Below are positions 18,405 to 26,603 of a DNA stretch of 64,000 bases, piece by piece. The position numbers and the translations under genes were made by a program. The DNA is from CAYUZU01 sp964448675 (GTDB taxonomy: Bacteria > Planctomycetota > Phycisphaerae > UBA1845 > Fen-1342): assembly GCA_964448675.1 (NCBI GenBank), contig CAYUZU010000005.1:204463-268462 (forward strand), read 5' to 3'. Position 1 is the first letter of the stretch, and each line of letters opens with the position of its first letter. The notes beneath the pieces are model-generated. The model had not been told where the DNA came from and did no database searches. It saw nothing but the letters and a program-made list of their open reading frames with translations.

Positions 18405-20672
18405 GATTGGCGGCGCCGCCACCAGCAGCGTCGGGTCGCCGTTGAGCACCATGCCGTAGTACCACTCGCGCTCCCACTGCGCGAACGGCGCCTGCGCGTC
18501 GAACCAGGCGAGAAACGCCTGCCCGACCGTCGCCCCGGCACCGAGCGGCTCGGTGAAATCGCGGAAGTTGAGCATGCTGCCGCTCTTGGCCGATGCGACC
18601 GTGATCAGGCCGTACGTGGTGTTGAAGATGTACGCACCGGCCAAATAGTTGTCGTCGGTGAAGCGCCCCGGCCCGCAGGCGAAAAGGTTGTAGAACAACA
18701 CCGGCGGGTCGCGATCCTGGATGTCGGCGGAGTAGACCCAATCGCCATGGTCGAAGTGCGCACCGAGGTCGAACGGATACGCGTCACCGATGCCGCGATG
18801 CCAGGGCCCCGCCGGCGCCGGATCGGCCTCACTCGGGCTGACGGCGTGCTCGGGGGTCCCCGTGCCGCCATCGTAAAGGTAATCGGTGCTCAGGCGTGTG
18901 CCTTGGTTGGCGTTCGTATACGGCCCGTTCATCAGCCAGGTGCCGAGATAGCCGATCGCCTCGGCGCCAGGGTCGTAGCTCAAGCCCGTCACCGGCGAGC
19001 CGTCGCTGTGCGCGAAGCGGACGCTGAAGCCGTACGCGCCCATCCACTCCGAAACCTTCACCAGCAGGCGATTCTCGCCGGCGTTCAGGGTGACCGGCAC
19101 CTGCGACATGTCCGCCGCGTAATCGCCGTAGCGGTTGTCCATCAACACGACGGCGCCGTTGAGCCACACGCGAATGCCGTCGTCATAGCCCGCCCAGAGT
19201 TCGCAGTCGACCTGCTCGGGGCTGTGGACACGCACATAGGCGTACGTCGCGCCAAAGTCCGCGTCATCGGCGTACTCGTTGAGATCGACGAAGGCCCCCT
19301 CGGCCGAAACCGCAGTCCAGGTGTGCCCGCCCGTCACGTCGCCAGCCTGCGGGTCGAGGTGGGCTTCGTTCGCGGCGAGGTAGTTGGTGGTCAGGTAGTT
19401 CCAGAAGTTGTCGGACACGTCCTGGTGAAAGCCGTTGAGCAGCCAGCCACGAATGAACGGCGCCTCCTCGCCGTGCGTCGCGGGGTTGTTGATCTGGTAG
19501 CGGACGTCGGGCATGGGAGCGCCGGCGGCGTCCGTGAGGCGCGCCGAAAACGCGTAGTCGCCGCCACCCTGGCTGATCTTGCACAGCAGGCGGTTCCAGC
19601 CGGCCTGCAGCGTCCCCGCGACCTGGAACTGGTCGGGCTGCCAGCCCTGGTAGACGTCGCGGTCGAGCACGAGCCCGCCGTTGAGCCATGCCTTGATGCC
19701 GTCGTCGCTGCCGAAATGCAGGCGGACGGCGCGCTGCGTCGGGCTGAAGATATACGCGTGCGCATAACTGGCGGATTCGGTCGGAAACGTGCTGAAGTGA
19801 TGCCCGCCGGAGTAACTGTGGGCGCAGACCTGCACGAAGTGCTGGCCGAGGTCCATCTCGTTCAGGTAGCCGGCGGCGGTGGTAAGGTGGCCAAAGTCGT
19901 GACGGATGACGTCGTCGTCATAGACCTCGTCGAGCCCGACGTCCATGTCGTGCCAGTCCTTGTCGATGTACTCCAGGCCGCGCCAGGGCTGCGTGAGCTG
20001 CCCGGTGCGATACGCGTGGGTCTTGGCGAGATAGCCGGCGGTCATGTTCGCTTCGCTGTCGTAATCGAGCGTCGTGGCGTACAGGCGCGCCACGTAGACC
20101 TCCGGTCCCTCGTCGCCGCTGCCGGCGTTGTGAATGTCGTAATCGCCGTCGGCGTCGGCATCCTCCCAGTGGCCGTCGAGGTCCATGTAGAACAGGTCGC
20201 AGGGGAAGACCGCGCCGGAGACCTCGGCCCACGCCGCCAGGATGTCGCCGACGAAGAGCACGCCCTCGCTGCCGGCGGCGTAGCGCTGCTGCACCCAGGC
20301 CTTGATGCCGGTCGGGGTGCCGCCGGTGATGGTCTGCAGGTGAACGGCGTACCCCGCGGCATTGAGGTCGGCGATGTATCCGTTCAGCGCCGACTCGATC
20401 GCAGGATACAGGCCGGCATCGACCAGCAGCGAAATCGCACCGCCGCCATCGCGCGCAGCCCGCGCGGGGAAGTCCCGCGGTGCGGCGAAGCGCGCCGGCG
20501 TCGGGGGATGGGTGGCGAGGTAGTCGGCGTACGTGCCGGGCAGCTCGCCCGCGGGGGCGACCCAGCGGAGTTTCGTCAACGTACGGCCGTCCTGGGGCGG
20601 CGCGGCGGCCGCGAGCAGGCTCATGCCACAGGTGCCAATCAGGATCGCCGCCAGCAGCGCACGGTGCATCAT
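18189..20672 (-). CDS. Secreted gingipain-like (peptidase C25) protein with dockerin-type tail
   Basis: The 827-residue precursor has a signal peptide (MMHRALLAAILIGTCGMSLLAAAA). The N-terminal part resembles peptidase family C25: SEGVLFVGDILAAW, FPCDLFYMDLDGHWEDADAD and a GPEVYVARL block. A His in VQVCAHSYSGGHH (about residue 285) and a Cys in NLFACGPGRF (about 666) are the likely catalytic pair, and VLNGDPTLLV closes the domain. Between them lie two similar inserted beta modules with GSDDGIKAWLNGGLVLDRD and GYDDGIRVWLNGAVVLMDN, of a PA14/lectin-like kind. The C-terminus is the 71-residue dockerin-type tail. The start follows a perfect AGGAGGTGA and a TATAAT. The catalytic assignment is inference from motif positions; the insert splitting the pair is unusual. 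Confidence 0.75.
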   Translation of the reverse strand: MMHRALLAAILIGTCGMSLLAAAAPPQDGRTLTKLRWVAPAGELPGTYADYLATHPPTPARFAAPRDFPARAARDGGGAISLLVDAGLYPAIESALNGYIADLNAAGYAVHLQTITGGTPTGIKAWVQQRYAAGSEGVLFVGDILAAWAEVSGAVFPCDLFYMDLDGHWEDADADGDYDIHNAGSGDEGPEVYVARLYATTLDYDSEANMTAGYLAKTHAYRTGQLTQPWRGLEYIDKDWHDMDVGLDEVYDDDVIRHDFGHLTTAAGYLNEMDLGQHFVQVCAHSYSGGHHFSTFPTESASYAHAYIFSPTQRAVRLHFGSDDGIKAWLNGGLVLDRDVYQGWQPDQFQVAGTLQAGWNRLLCKISQGGGDYAFSARLTDAAGAPMPDVRYQINNPATHGEEAPFIRGWLLNGFHQDVSDNFWNYLTTNYLAANEAHLDPQAGDVTGGHTWTAVSAEGAFVDLNEYADDADFGATYAYVRVHSPEQVDCELWAGYDDGIRVWLNGAVVLMDNRYGDYAADMSQVPVTLNAGENRLLVKVSEWMGAYGFSVRFAHSDGSPVTGLSYDPGAEAIGYLGTWLMNGPYTNANQGTRLSTDYLYDGGTGTPEHAVSPSEADPAPAGPWHRGIGDAYPFDLGAHFDHGDWVYSADIQDRDPPVLFYNLFACGPGRFTDDNYLAGAYIFNTTYGLITVASAKSGSMLNFRDFTEPLGAGATVGQAFLAWFDAQAPFAQWEREWYYGMVLNGDPTLLVAAPPICAGDSNCDGSVNWRDIDWFVAAQNDNASAWAALFAPATPPCPFAVNDANGDGSVNWRDIDSFVALQNTTCP

Positions 20673-20714
20673 TCACCTCCTGGGATCGGTGCGGTTGTCT
20701 CGCTGTATCGGTTC

Positions 20715-20720
20715 ATTATA
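20715..20720 (-). promoter_or_regulatory. -10 element of the C25-like gene
   Basis: On the minus strand a perfect TATAAT (20720 down to 20715) lies 43 bp upstream of the ATG at 20672. The 17-bp-distant hexamer CGAAAT is not a good -35. The ribosome-binding site AGGAGGTGA abuts the start region. Confidence 0.5.
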
Positions 20721-20821
20721 GACCAAGTACGGGGGTGATTTCGATATGGTTGTCCTGTAGGGCGGGTGCGAATCCGCGCCGGGGCCATGCGAGGGGGGGA
20801 TGCGGGGGTGGTCGTCGATGC

Positions 20822-21481
20822 TCAGGACCGGGGCTGGTGGCGCACGATTCGACCCGTGGAGAGATACACCACGTCTTCGGCGATGTTGGTGGCGTGGTCG
20901 GCGATGCGCTCGAGGTTCTTGGCAACCGACAGCAGGTCCAGATAAGGGGCGATGGTCTCTGCCCCGTGGCCGGCGCCGGCGACGATATCCCGCACGATCT
21001 GGCCGTACAACGCGTCGGTGGCGCTGTCGTGCTCCATGACGTGGCGGGCGAGCTCGGCGTCGTCCTGGCTGTAAGCCTGCACCGCGTTGCGCAGCGCCTG
21101 CCGCACGACCGGACACAGCTGCTTCAGGTCGGCATTCTGCTTGGCGATGGCCTGCAACTCGTGGTGGCTGGCGCGTTCGGCGACGTTCACGGCACAATCC
21201 GCCACGCGCTCGAGGTTGTTGTTGACCTTCAGGATGGTGCACAGCAGTCGCAGATCGACGCCCACCGGCTGGTATAGCGCGAGCAGGCGGATGACTTCGG
21301 CCTCGACCTCGACCTCGGCCGTGTCGACCTCCTCGTCACGGTTGATGACGCGGATGGCGAGCGTCTCGTTTGCTTCAAAGATGGCCTCGCAGGCTTCCTG
21401 CACCATGTCTTCGACCTGGGCGGCCATGCGCAGCGAGCGGCGCCGCAGCTCTTCCAGCAATGTGACGAAGTGGGCAGTCAT
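20822..21481 (-). CDS. phoU: Phosphate-specific transport regulator PhoU
   Basis: PhoU is a cytoplasmic all-helical protein that links the Pst transporter to the PhoR kinase and dampens phosphate uptake and signalling. The 219 residues show the duplicated three-helix bundle. The first half has DMVQEACEAIFEAN, VINRDEEVDTAEVEVEAEVI and YQPVGVDLR; the second has MEHDSATDALYGQIVRDIV, LDLLSVAKNLERIADHATNIAEDVVY. The metal-coordinating acidic motifs (RDEEVD, ERIAD, ERVAD) are present. It is the last gene of the pst operon, 67 bp after pstB. Confidence 0.95.
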   Translation of the reverse strand: MTAHFVTLLEELRRRSLRMAAQVEDMVQEACEAIFEANETLAIRVINRDEEVDTAEVEVEAEVIRLLALYQPVGVDLRLLCTILKVNNNLERVADCAVNVAERASHHELQAIAKQNADLKQLCPVVRQALRNAVQAYSQDDAELARHVMEHDSATDALYGQIVRDIVAGAGHGAETIAPYLDLLSVAKNLERIADHATNIAEDVVYLSTGRIVRHQPRS

Positions 21482-21548
21482 GATGCATCGGCCTCAAATG
21501 CGTAATCGGCGATTATAGGGGGTGCGCTTTACGATTCGCAAGCCGGGG

Positions 21549-22388
21549 TTAACCGAAGCGCCCGGTGATATAGTCCTGGGTGCGCTCCTGTTGGGGGTTG
21601 GTGAAGATCTGGCTGGTGTCGCCGACCTCGATCAGGTCGCCCTCGTAGAGAAAGGCCGTCCGGTCCGAGACGCGGGCGGCCTGCTGCATGTTGTGGGTCA
21701 CGATGATGATGGTGTAGTTGCCGCGCAGCTCGGCGATGAGGTTCTCGATGCGATCGGTCGCCTTGGGGTCCAGTGCCGAGGTGGGCTCGTCCATGAGCAG
21801 CAGCTCGGGTTCGACCGCCAGGGCCCGCGCGATGCAGAGGCGCTGCTGCTGGCCACCCGAGAGCCCCAGCGCGTTGGACGAGAGGCGGTCCTTGACTTCG
21901 TCCCATAACGCCGCCTGCGTCAGGCTCCGCTCGACGATGTCCGACAGCACCGCCCGGCGGCGCAGGCCGTGAATCCGCGGGCCGTACGCGACATTGTCGA
22001 ACACCGACTTGGGGAAGGGGTTCGGTTTCTGGAAGACCATGCCGACGCGACGGCGCAGCGAGGTGACGTCGATCTGCGGGCCGTAGATATTCTGCCCGTC
22101 GAGCCGGAGCTCACCGTTGCTGCGGCAGCCGGGGATGAGGTCGTTCATGCGGTTGATCGCGCGCAGGAACGTGCTCTTGCCGCAGCCGCTGGGGCCGATG
22201 ATCGCGGTGACCTGCCCGCGGGGGATGCCCATACTGACGTCCTTGACCGCGGCGTTGGTGCGGTAATAGACGTAGAAGCCGGCCGACTCGACATGCCACT
22301 CTTCCGGCTGCGCGGGCGGCTGTGGGGCGTGCTGGTGCTCGGCAGGCTGGGGGGCATTCATTCTTGGTCCCGTCGTGGCAGACGTCAT
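21549..22388 (-). CDS. pstB: Phosphate ABC transporter ATP-binding protein PstB
   Basis: This ATPase powers high-affinity phosphate import. It has 279 residues with Walker A GPSGCGKSTFLRAINRMNDL, Q-loop VFQKPNPFP, signature LSGGQQQRLCIARA, Walker B LLLMDEPTSALDP and switch His in VTHNMQQA. All are diagnostic of PstB. A Pro/Gln-rich N-terminal extension of about 35 residues precedes the conserved start; an alternative ATG at 22361 would shorten it. It lies 5 bp from pstA, in one operon. Confidence 0.96.
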   Translation of the reverse strand: MTSATTGPRMNAPQPAEHQHAPQPPAQPEEWHVESAGFYVYYRTNAAVKDVSMGIPRGQVTAIIGPSGCGKSTFLRAINRMNDLIPGCRSNGELRLDGQNIYGPQIDVTSLRRRVGMVFQKPNPFPKSVFDNVAYGPRIHGLRRRAVLSDIVERSLTQAALWDEVKDRLSSNALGLSGGQQQRLCIARALAVEPELLLMDEPTSALDPKATDRIENLIAELRGNYTIIIVTHNMQQAARVSDRTAFLYEGDLIEVGDTSQIFTNPQQERTQDYITGRFG

Positions 22389-22393
22389 GGTTA

Positions 22394-23749
22394 CTAACCC
22401 GTCAGCTTTCGTGCAATGCGTGCCCGCATGATGATCGCGGCACCGTTCAACATCAAGACCAGGGCCACCAGTGTGAGCACCATGCCGTACTGGACGTGCC
22501 GCAGTTCGCCGGCCTCCGGGTGCTCGGAGCAGAGGTTATACACGCCCCACGGCAGGGCCCGCGTCGGGTGCGTGAGCGTTTCAACAGGCGTGATGACGTG
22601 ATACGCCGCCACCGCGGCCGTGAAGATGATCGGCGCCGTTTCGCCTGCGGCGCGGCCCATGCTGATGACGATGCCGGTGAGGATGCCGGGCAGGGCGGCG
22701 GGCAGAATGACCGTGACGATGGTGCGCCAGCGGCTGGCCCCGACGCTCAGTGCGGCTTCCTTGTAGGTATGCGGCACGGCCTTGATGGCTTCTTCGGAGG
22801 CGCGAATCACGACTGGCAGGATCAGCAGCGCGAGCGTCAGCGAGCCCGCGAGCACGCTGGGTGATTGGGACACGTGCATCGTATTGATGAAGAACGCCAG
22901 CCCGAACAGCCCGAAGACGATGCTCGGCACCCCCGCGAGCGTGCTGATGCAGGTGCGCAGCATGCTGATGACCCAGTTCTCGCCCGCGTATTCGACCAGG
23001 TAGATCGCCGAGATGACGCCCATCGGGACGGCGAACAGGATGGCCCCGATCGTCAGGTAGAGCGTGCCGAGCACCTCTCCCCAGATGCCGCCGAAGAAGT
23101 GGGCGTCTTCGGAGTCGTTGGTCAGGAAGCGCCAGTAAAAGGTGAATTGCGGTGCCATGGTCGCCTGGAGATTGGCGGGCTGGGCGAGATAGGCGAAGGC
23201 GGGTTCGAGGGCCGTCCCGCGGAAGTCGTCGATGCGCGGGACGTCGATCGCCACGCCCATTTTCGTCGGGTCGGAGTAATCCCACTCCTCGCGGTAGAGC
23301 ACGTGGTGCGCTTTCACCTGCGCGCGGTCCCAGCGCGTCGGCCCGTACTGGTTGCGCAGCAGTTGCGGCTCCTTCTCGCCGGGCAGCGGGCCGAAGAGCT
23401 CGCGCAGCGCGTCCTTGAATTCGGCGTACAACTCGCGGTACTCGCGCCGCTCGCGCCCACGAAACTGCGTTTCGAGCTGGTTCTCGAACGCGGTCATCGC
23501 GTCGTACACGGGTTGGCGGGCGGCCTGGACGGCGATCCACTCGCCATCGATGGCGGTCGCGTCGCCGTGACCGAAGACATCCAGCTGCACCCGCCGATGC
23601 TCGATGGTGGCGCTGAAGAAGAACGCCCCCAGGCCGCGGACGACGATCGGCCCGAGCAGTACGATGAGCGTGGCCGCCACCAGCCCGATGGAGAACACAC
23701 CGAGCCCGGTGAACGCACGATCAACGACCTTTCGGGTGCGCAACTGCAT
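22394..23749 (-). CDS. pstA: Phosphate ABC transporter permease PstA with a large periplasmic insertion
   Basis: PstA is one of the two membrane subunits of the phosphate importer. The 451 residues are far more than the roughly 290 of E. coli PstA. The first membrane segment (GLGVFSIGLVAATLIVLLGP, about residues 15-34) is followed by a soluble stretch of about 165 residues rich in Glu, Arg and Tyr (YDAMTAFENQLETQFRGRER and onward). Then comes the normal five-helix permease core with the coupling loop EEAIKAVPHTYKEAALSVGA. The insertion lies on the periplasmic side. It resembles in position the extra domain (DUF3333-type) of some proteobacterial PstA proteins, but I cannot confirm homology. 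It sits between pstC and pstB. Confidence 0.92.
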   Translation of the reverse strand: MQLRTRKVVDRAFTGLGVFSIGLVAATLIVLLGPIVVRGLGAFFFSATIEHRRVQLDVFGHGDATAIDGEWIAVQAARQPVYDAMTAFENQLETQFRGRERREYRELYAEFKDALRELFGPLPGEKEPQLLRNQYGPTRWDRAQVKAHHVLYREEWDYSDPTKMGVAIDVPRIDDFRGTALEPAFAYLAQPANLQATMAPQFTFYWRFLTNDSEDAHFFGGIWGEVLGTLYLTIGAILFAVPMGVISAIYLVEYAGENWVISMLRTCISTLAGVPSIVFGLFGLAFFINTMHVSQSPSVLAGSLTLALLILPVVIRASEEAIKAVPHTYKEAALSVGASRWRTIVTVILPAALPGILTGIVISMGRAAGETAPIIFTAAVAAYHVITPVETLTHPTRALPWGVYNLCSEHPEAGELRHVQYGMVLTLVALVLMLNGAAIIMRARIARKLTG

Positions 23750-23760
23750 CCGGCGACGCC

Positions 23761-24957
23761 TCAGTGACTGAGCTTCTTACGGGCGCGAATCATGGTCCAT
23801 TCACTGATCAGGTTGCACGCAAACGAGATCACCAGCAGCGCCAACGCCATCGCCCACAGCACGTGGTACCGCGCCGAGCCGGTGATCTGGTCGGCCTCGC
23901 CCATCTCGCCCGCGATCGTCGCGGTGAGCGTGCGGACCGGCTCGAGCAGGTCGTACCAGGGCTCGGGAATCTTCGAGGCGTTGCCGGCAGCCATCCAGAC
24001 CACCATCGTCTCGCCCACGGCGCGCATCACGCCGAGAATCACCGCGGCGGCGATGCCGCTGCCGGCGGCCGGGATGACGACGCGGACGAGCATCTCGGCG
24101 CGGGTGGCGCCGAGGGCGTAGGCGCCCTCGCGCAAGTCGCGCCCGACGGCCTGCAAGGCGTCCTCCGACACGCTGACGACTGTCGGCAGGGCCATGATGC
24201 CCAGGATGATCGAGACGTTCAGCGCGTTGACGCCGCTATTGATCCGCAGGCCCCACAGGTGATTGCCGACCAGGGCGATCAGGGCCAGCGCGCCGAGCCC
24301 CATGATTGCGCCGAGGATCACTTGCAGCGTGCCGTGCCGCTTCTCGGACAGGGCCGCGGCGAAGATATCGCTGAGCACGAAGACGGCCAGGGCCGCGATC
24401 GGCGTGGCCACCAGCCACCAGCCGACTGAAAGCAGGGCGCCACCGCGTTCCTGGAGGATCGGGGCGAAGATCACGAAGGCGAAAAAGCCGTACGCGACCG
24501 ACGGGATCGCGGCGAGTACCTCGATCACCGGCTTGACGATCTGGCGCAGCGAGAACGGCAGGATGTCGCTGAGGCAGACGGCCGCGGCCACACCGAGAGG
24601 GACGGCGACGAGGGTCGCGCCGGCGGTGACCAGCCCGCTGCCGACGAAGATCGGGAGGACGCCGAAGTTCGCCGGCGACGCCGACGGATCCCAGCGCACG
24701 CCGGTGAAGAAGTCGCGCAGGCGTTCGGCGGTCGGCACGCCCTGGCCGATGAAGAAGGGCAGGGCGTCGCGGGCGATGAAGACGAAGATGAACAACACCG
24801 CGAGCGCGGAGCTGCAGGTGATCAGGAAGAGGATGGCGTGGCCGAGCCAGCCGAAGACGCGGCGCCAGGTGGTGGCGCGCCGCGAGAGCAGCAGCGAGCC
24901 GCGCCGCGGCCCGAGCGAGCGGGGAACCGTCGAGTTGCCGAAGGTCGGGCTATCCAC
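23761..24957 (-). CDS. pstC: Phosphate ABC transporter permease PstC
   Basis: This is the second membrane subunit of the phosphate importer, 398 residues from a GTG start at 24957. That start is chosen because GGAG lies just upstream and gives VDSPTFGNSTVPRS; the frame is open to an ATG at 25017. Six hydrophobic segments are visible from LGHAILFLITCSSALAVLFI onward, as is the coupling loop DALQAVGRDLREGAYALGAT. RPVRTLTATIAGEMGEA-type residues near the C-terminus match PstC. The protein is longer than E. coli PstC because of the N-terminal part before the first helix. It follows pstS after about 230 bp in which I see no gene, so differential expression relative to pstS is likely. Confidence 0.94.
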   Translation of the reverse strand: MDSPTFGNSTVPRSLGPRRGSLLLSRRATTWRRVFGWLGHAILFLITCSSALAVLFIFVFIARDALPFFIGQGVPTAERLRDFFTGVRWDPSASPANFGVLPIFVGSGLVTAGATLVAVPLGVAAAVCLSDILPFSLRQIVKPVIEVLAAIPSVAYGFFAFVIFAPILQERGGALLSVGWWLVATPIAALAVFVLSDIFAAALSEKRHGTLQVILGAIMGLGALALIALVGNHLWGLRINSGVNALNVSIILGIMALPTVVSVSEDALQAVGRDLREGAYALGATRAEMLVRVVIPAAGSGIAAAVILGVMRAVGETMVVWMAAGNASKIPEPWYDLLEPVRTLTATIAGEMGEADQITGSARYHVLWAMALALLVISFACNLISEWTMIRARKKLSH

Positions 24958-25187
24958 GGGACTCCAGCATGAGAAGCTGTTTTCTCTGCGGCCGGCCGTT
25001 GCGGGGCGCCGGCGCACCGTATTGTGCCACGGCTCGGCGAGCCATGCACCCGAACATCGCGTGATCGTCCGCGCTCAGGGCCGCCGATCGCCCGCGCGAA
25101 GGTTGGCGGGGTCGGTTCCCGCGTCTTCCTGCCACGCGGTGCGATACACTGGCGCCATGTGAATGGCGCCGGCATGTCGCGCTGCCG

Positions 25188-26057
25188 TCAACGGCTTTCG
25201 TAATCGGTCACCGGGACGAAGCCGACTTCCTCGACGATCTCCTGACCTTCGCGGGTCAGGTGCACGGTGGTCAGCGCGTGCAGGTGCGAGCCGAGCTCGG
25301 GATAGCCGTTGGTGAACATGAACAGCGGACGGGCGATCGGGTAGCGCCCGGAGGCGATGGCTTTTCGCGTGGGTTCGACGCCGTCGACCTTGACCGCCTT
25401 GAGCTTGCGATCGACGTAGCCGATGCCGACGTAGCCGATGGCGGCCGGGGTGGTCTGGACGCGCGAGCGGACGGCGCCGTTGCTGCCGACCTTCTCGGCG
25501 CCGCCGGCGATCTGGGCATCGCGCATCACGAGGTTGCGGAACGATTCGAAGGTGCCGCTGTTCTGGTCGCGGCTGATGGTGACGATCTCGCGGCTGGGAC
25601 CGCCGACGTCCTTCCAACTGTTGATGCGGCCGGCGTAGATGTCGCGGATCTGGTCGAGGGTGAGCTCGCCGATCGGATTGCTGGGGTGGACGACGATGGC
25701 GATGCCGTCGATGGCGATCACGTGCGCGACGGGTAGCACGTTGTTTTCGACGGCGGCCTTGAATTCGGTCGGCTTCATGAAGCGCGACATGTTGGCGATG
25801 TGGCAGGTGCCGCGGATGAGCGATTTCACGCCGTTGCCGCTGCCCGAGCCGCCGATGCTGATCTCGACGTTGGGATGCTGCTCGATGTAGTGGTCGCGGA
25901 AGGCCTCCGCCAGCGGCAGGACCGTGGAGGAGCCGTCCATGACGACCTTGGTCTTGTCCGCGGTCAGGGCGCGGGCCGCGTAGCCGGCGCTGAGCCCCGC
26001 GACCAGGGCCAGGGTGATAACGGACAAACGGACGTTGCGTTGGCCGACGCGCTTCAT
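25188..26057 (-). CDS. pstS: Periplasmic phosphate-binding protein PstS
   Basis: PstS captures phosphate for the PstCAB importer. The 289-residue precursor has a Sec signal (MKRVGQRNVRLSVITLALVA...ARA). Its phosphate-binding loops are KVVMDGSSTVLPLAEAF, IGGSGSGNGVKSLIRG and TISRDQNSGTFESFRN, typical of the PstS family. The start at 26057 follows GGGAG; ATGs further upstream add no recognisable sequence. A Pho-box-like repeat lies 90 bp upstream (26147-26163). First gene of the pstSCAB-phoU operon. Confidence 0.95.
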   Translation of the reverse strand: MKRVGQRNVRLSVITLALVAGLSAGYAARALTADKTKVVMDGSSTVLPLAEAFRDHYIEQHPNVEISIGGSGSGNGVKSLIRGTCHIANMSRFMKPTEFKAAVENNVLPVAHVIAIDGIAIVVHPSNPIGELTLDQIRDIYAGRINSWKDVGGPSREIVTISRDQNSGTFESFRNLVMRDAQIAGGAEKVGSNGAVRSRVQTTPAAIGYVGIGYVDRKLKAVKVDGVEPTRKAIASGRYPIARPLFMFTNGYPELGSHLHALTTVHLTREGQEIVEEVGFVPVTDYESR

Positions 26058-26146
26058 CAGGGTCTCTCCCACACTGAACATACGTGCCCCGCGCGGCACA
26101 GCGCAGACGCGACACGCCCCAAGATCCGGTAGCGTAAGCCCGATTG

Positions 26147-26163
26147 TGTTAATGTCCTGTTAA
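26147..26163 (-). promoter_or_regulatory. Pho-box-like direct repeat upstream of pstS
   Basis: Read on the minus strand, TTAACA-GGACA-TTAACA gives two identical hexamers with a period of 11 bp. This matches the known spacing of PhoB/PhoP-family sites and the Bacillus PhoP hexamer (TT[ACT]ACA). It lies 90 bp upstream of the pstS start. A weak -10 (TACGCT, 26136-26131) stands 10 bp downstream, where PhoB-type activation would expect it. The phoB-phoR genes are the next upstream neighbours. Binding by this PhoB is inference. Confidence 0.6.
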
Positions 26164-26603
26164 GGCGGGCGGATTTTTTCCGGGAGGCCGCCGCCGGGCA
26201 GCAAGCCCGCGACGCCGCGACGCGAAACGACCACCGGTCCGGGTCTCCCCTCCGGGGCCCGGATCCGGCCGGCGTCGTTGCGGTCGCCAGACGGCTTGGC
26301 TGCCCTCGGGCGGTGCGGTACTCGCGACCAACGCGCACAGGGACGGCAGCAAGAGACCCCACCCGTGGCGAAACAGACACCATGTCTTGCCTGGACCCTG
26401 CGAACGCCTCCCCTCCGGAGGCGATGTGGCCCTCTACGCTCGGGTGGACGTGGTGACGCTTGGCCGCTCCGGGTGCTTCAAGCCCGACAGCCCGAGCAGG
26501 GACGACCAGTGTCCACCGGACGCACGCTAGCCCGCCGCAGTTAGCAATTGATGCCCCTTATGTGAAATCGGCGTGAACCCGTCACGCGGCGGCGTGACCG
26601 GCG
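26164..26603. other. GC-rich gene-free stretch between pstS and phoR with strong hairpin potential
   Basis: No convincing reading frame is found here; the short frames present are Arg-rich and low in complexity. Inverted repeats include GGGCAGCAAGCC (26196-26207) with GGCTTGGCTGCCC (26293-26305, one bulged G). Nested inside are CGACGCC/GGCGTCG (26210-26216 and 26271-26277) and GGTCCGGG/CCCGGATC (26236-26243 and 26258-26265). Further pairs are GCTCGGG/CCCGAGC (26438-26444 and 26491-26497) and CGCCTCC/GGAGGCG (26405-26423). GGCGGGC (26164-26170) could close the whole stretch with GCCCGCC (26531-26537). At this GC content many 7-bp stems are expected by chance. The signatures of RNase P RNA and tmRNA are absent. 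Confidence 0.3.

Noticed and set aside
26164..26537. RNase P RNA or tmRNA in the structured gap
   Set aside because: The universal RNase P segments (GGAAAGTC and ACAGAA...GGCTTA) and the tmRNA T-arm GTTCGA are absent on both strands; short resemblances such as GGTCCGGGTCTCC are not in the right order.
26582..26598. Hairpin GTCACGC/GCGTGAC as phoR terminator
   Set aside because: The 7-bp stem has no T-run on the minus strand, so termination is not supported.
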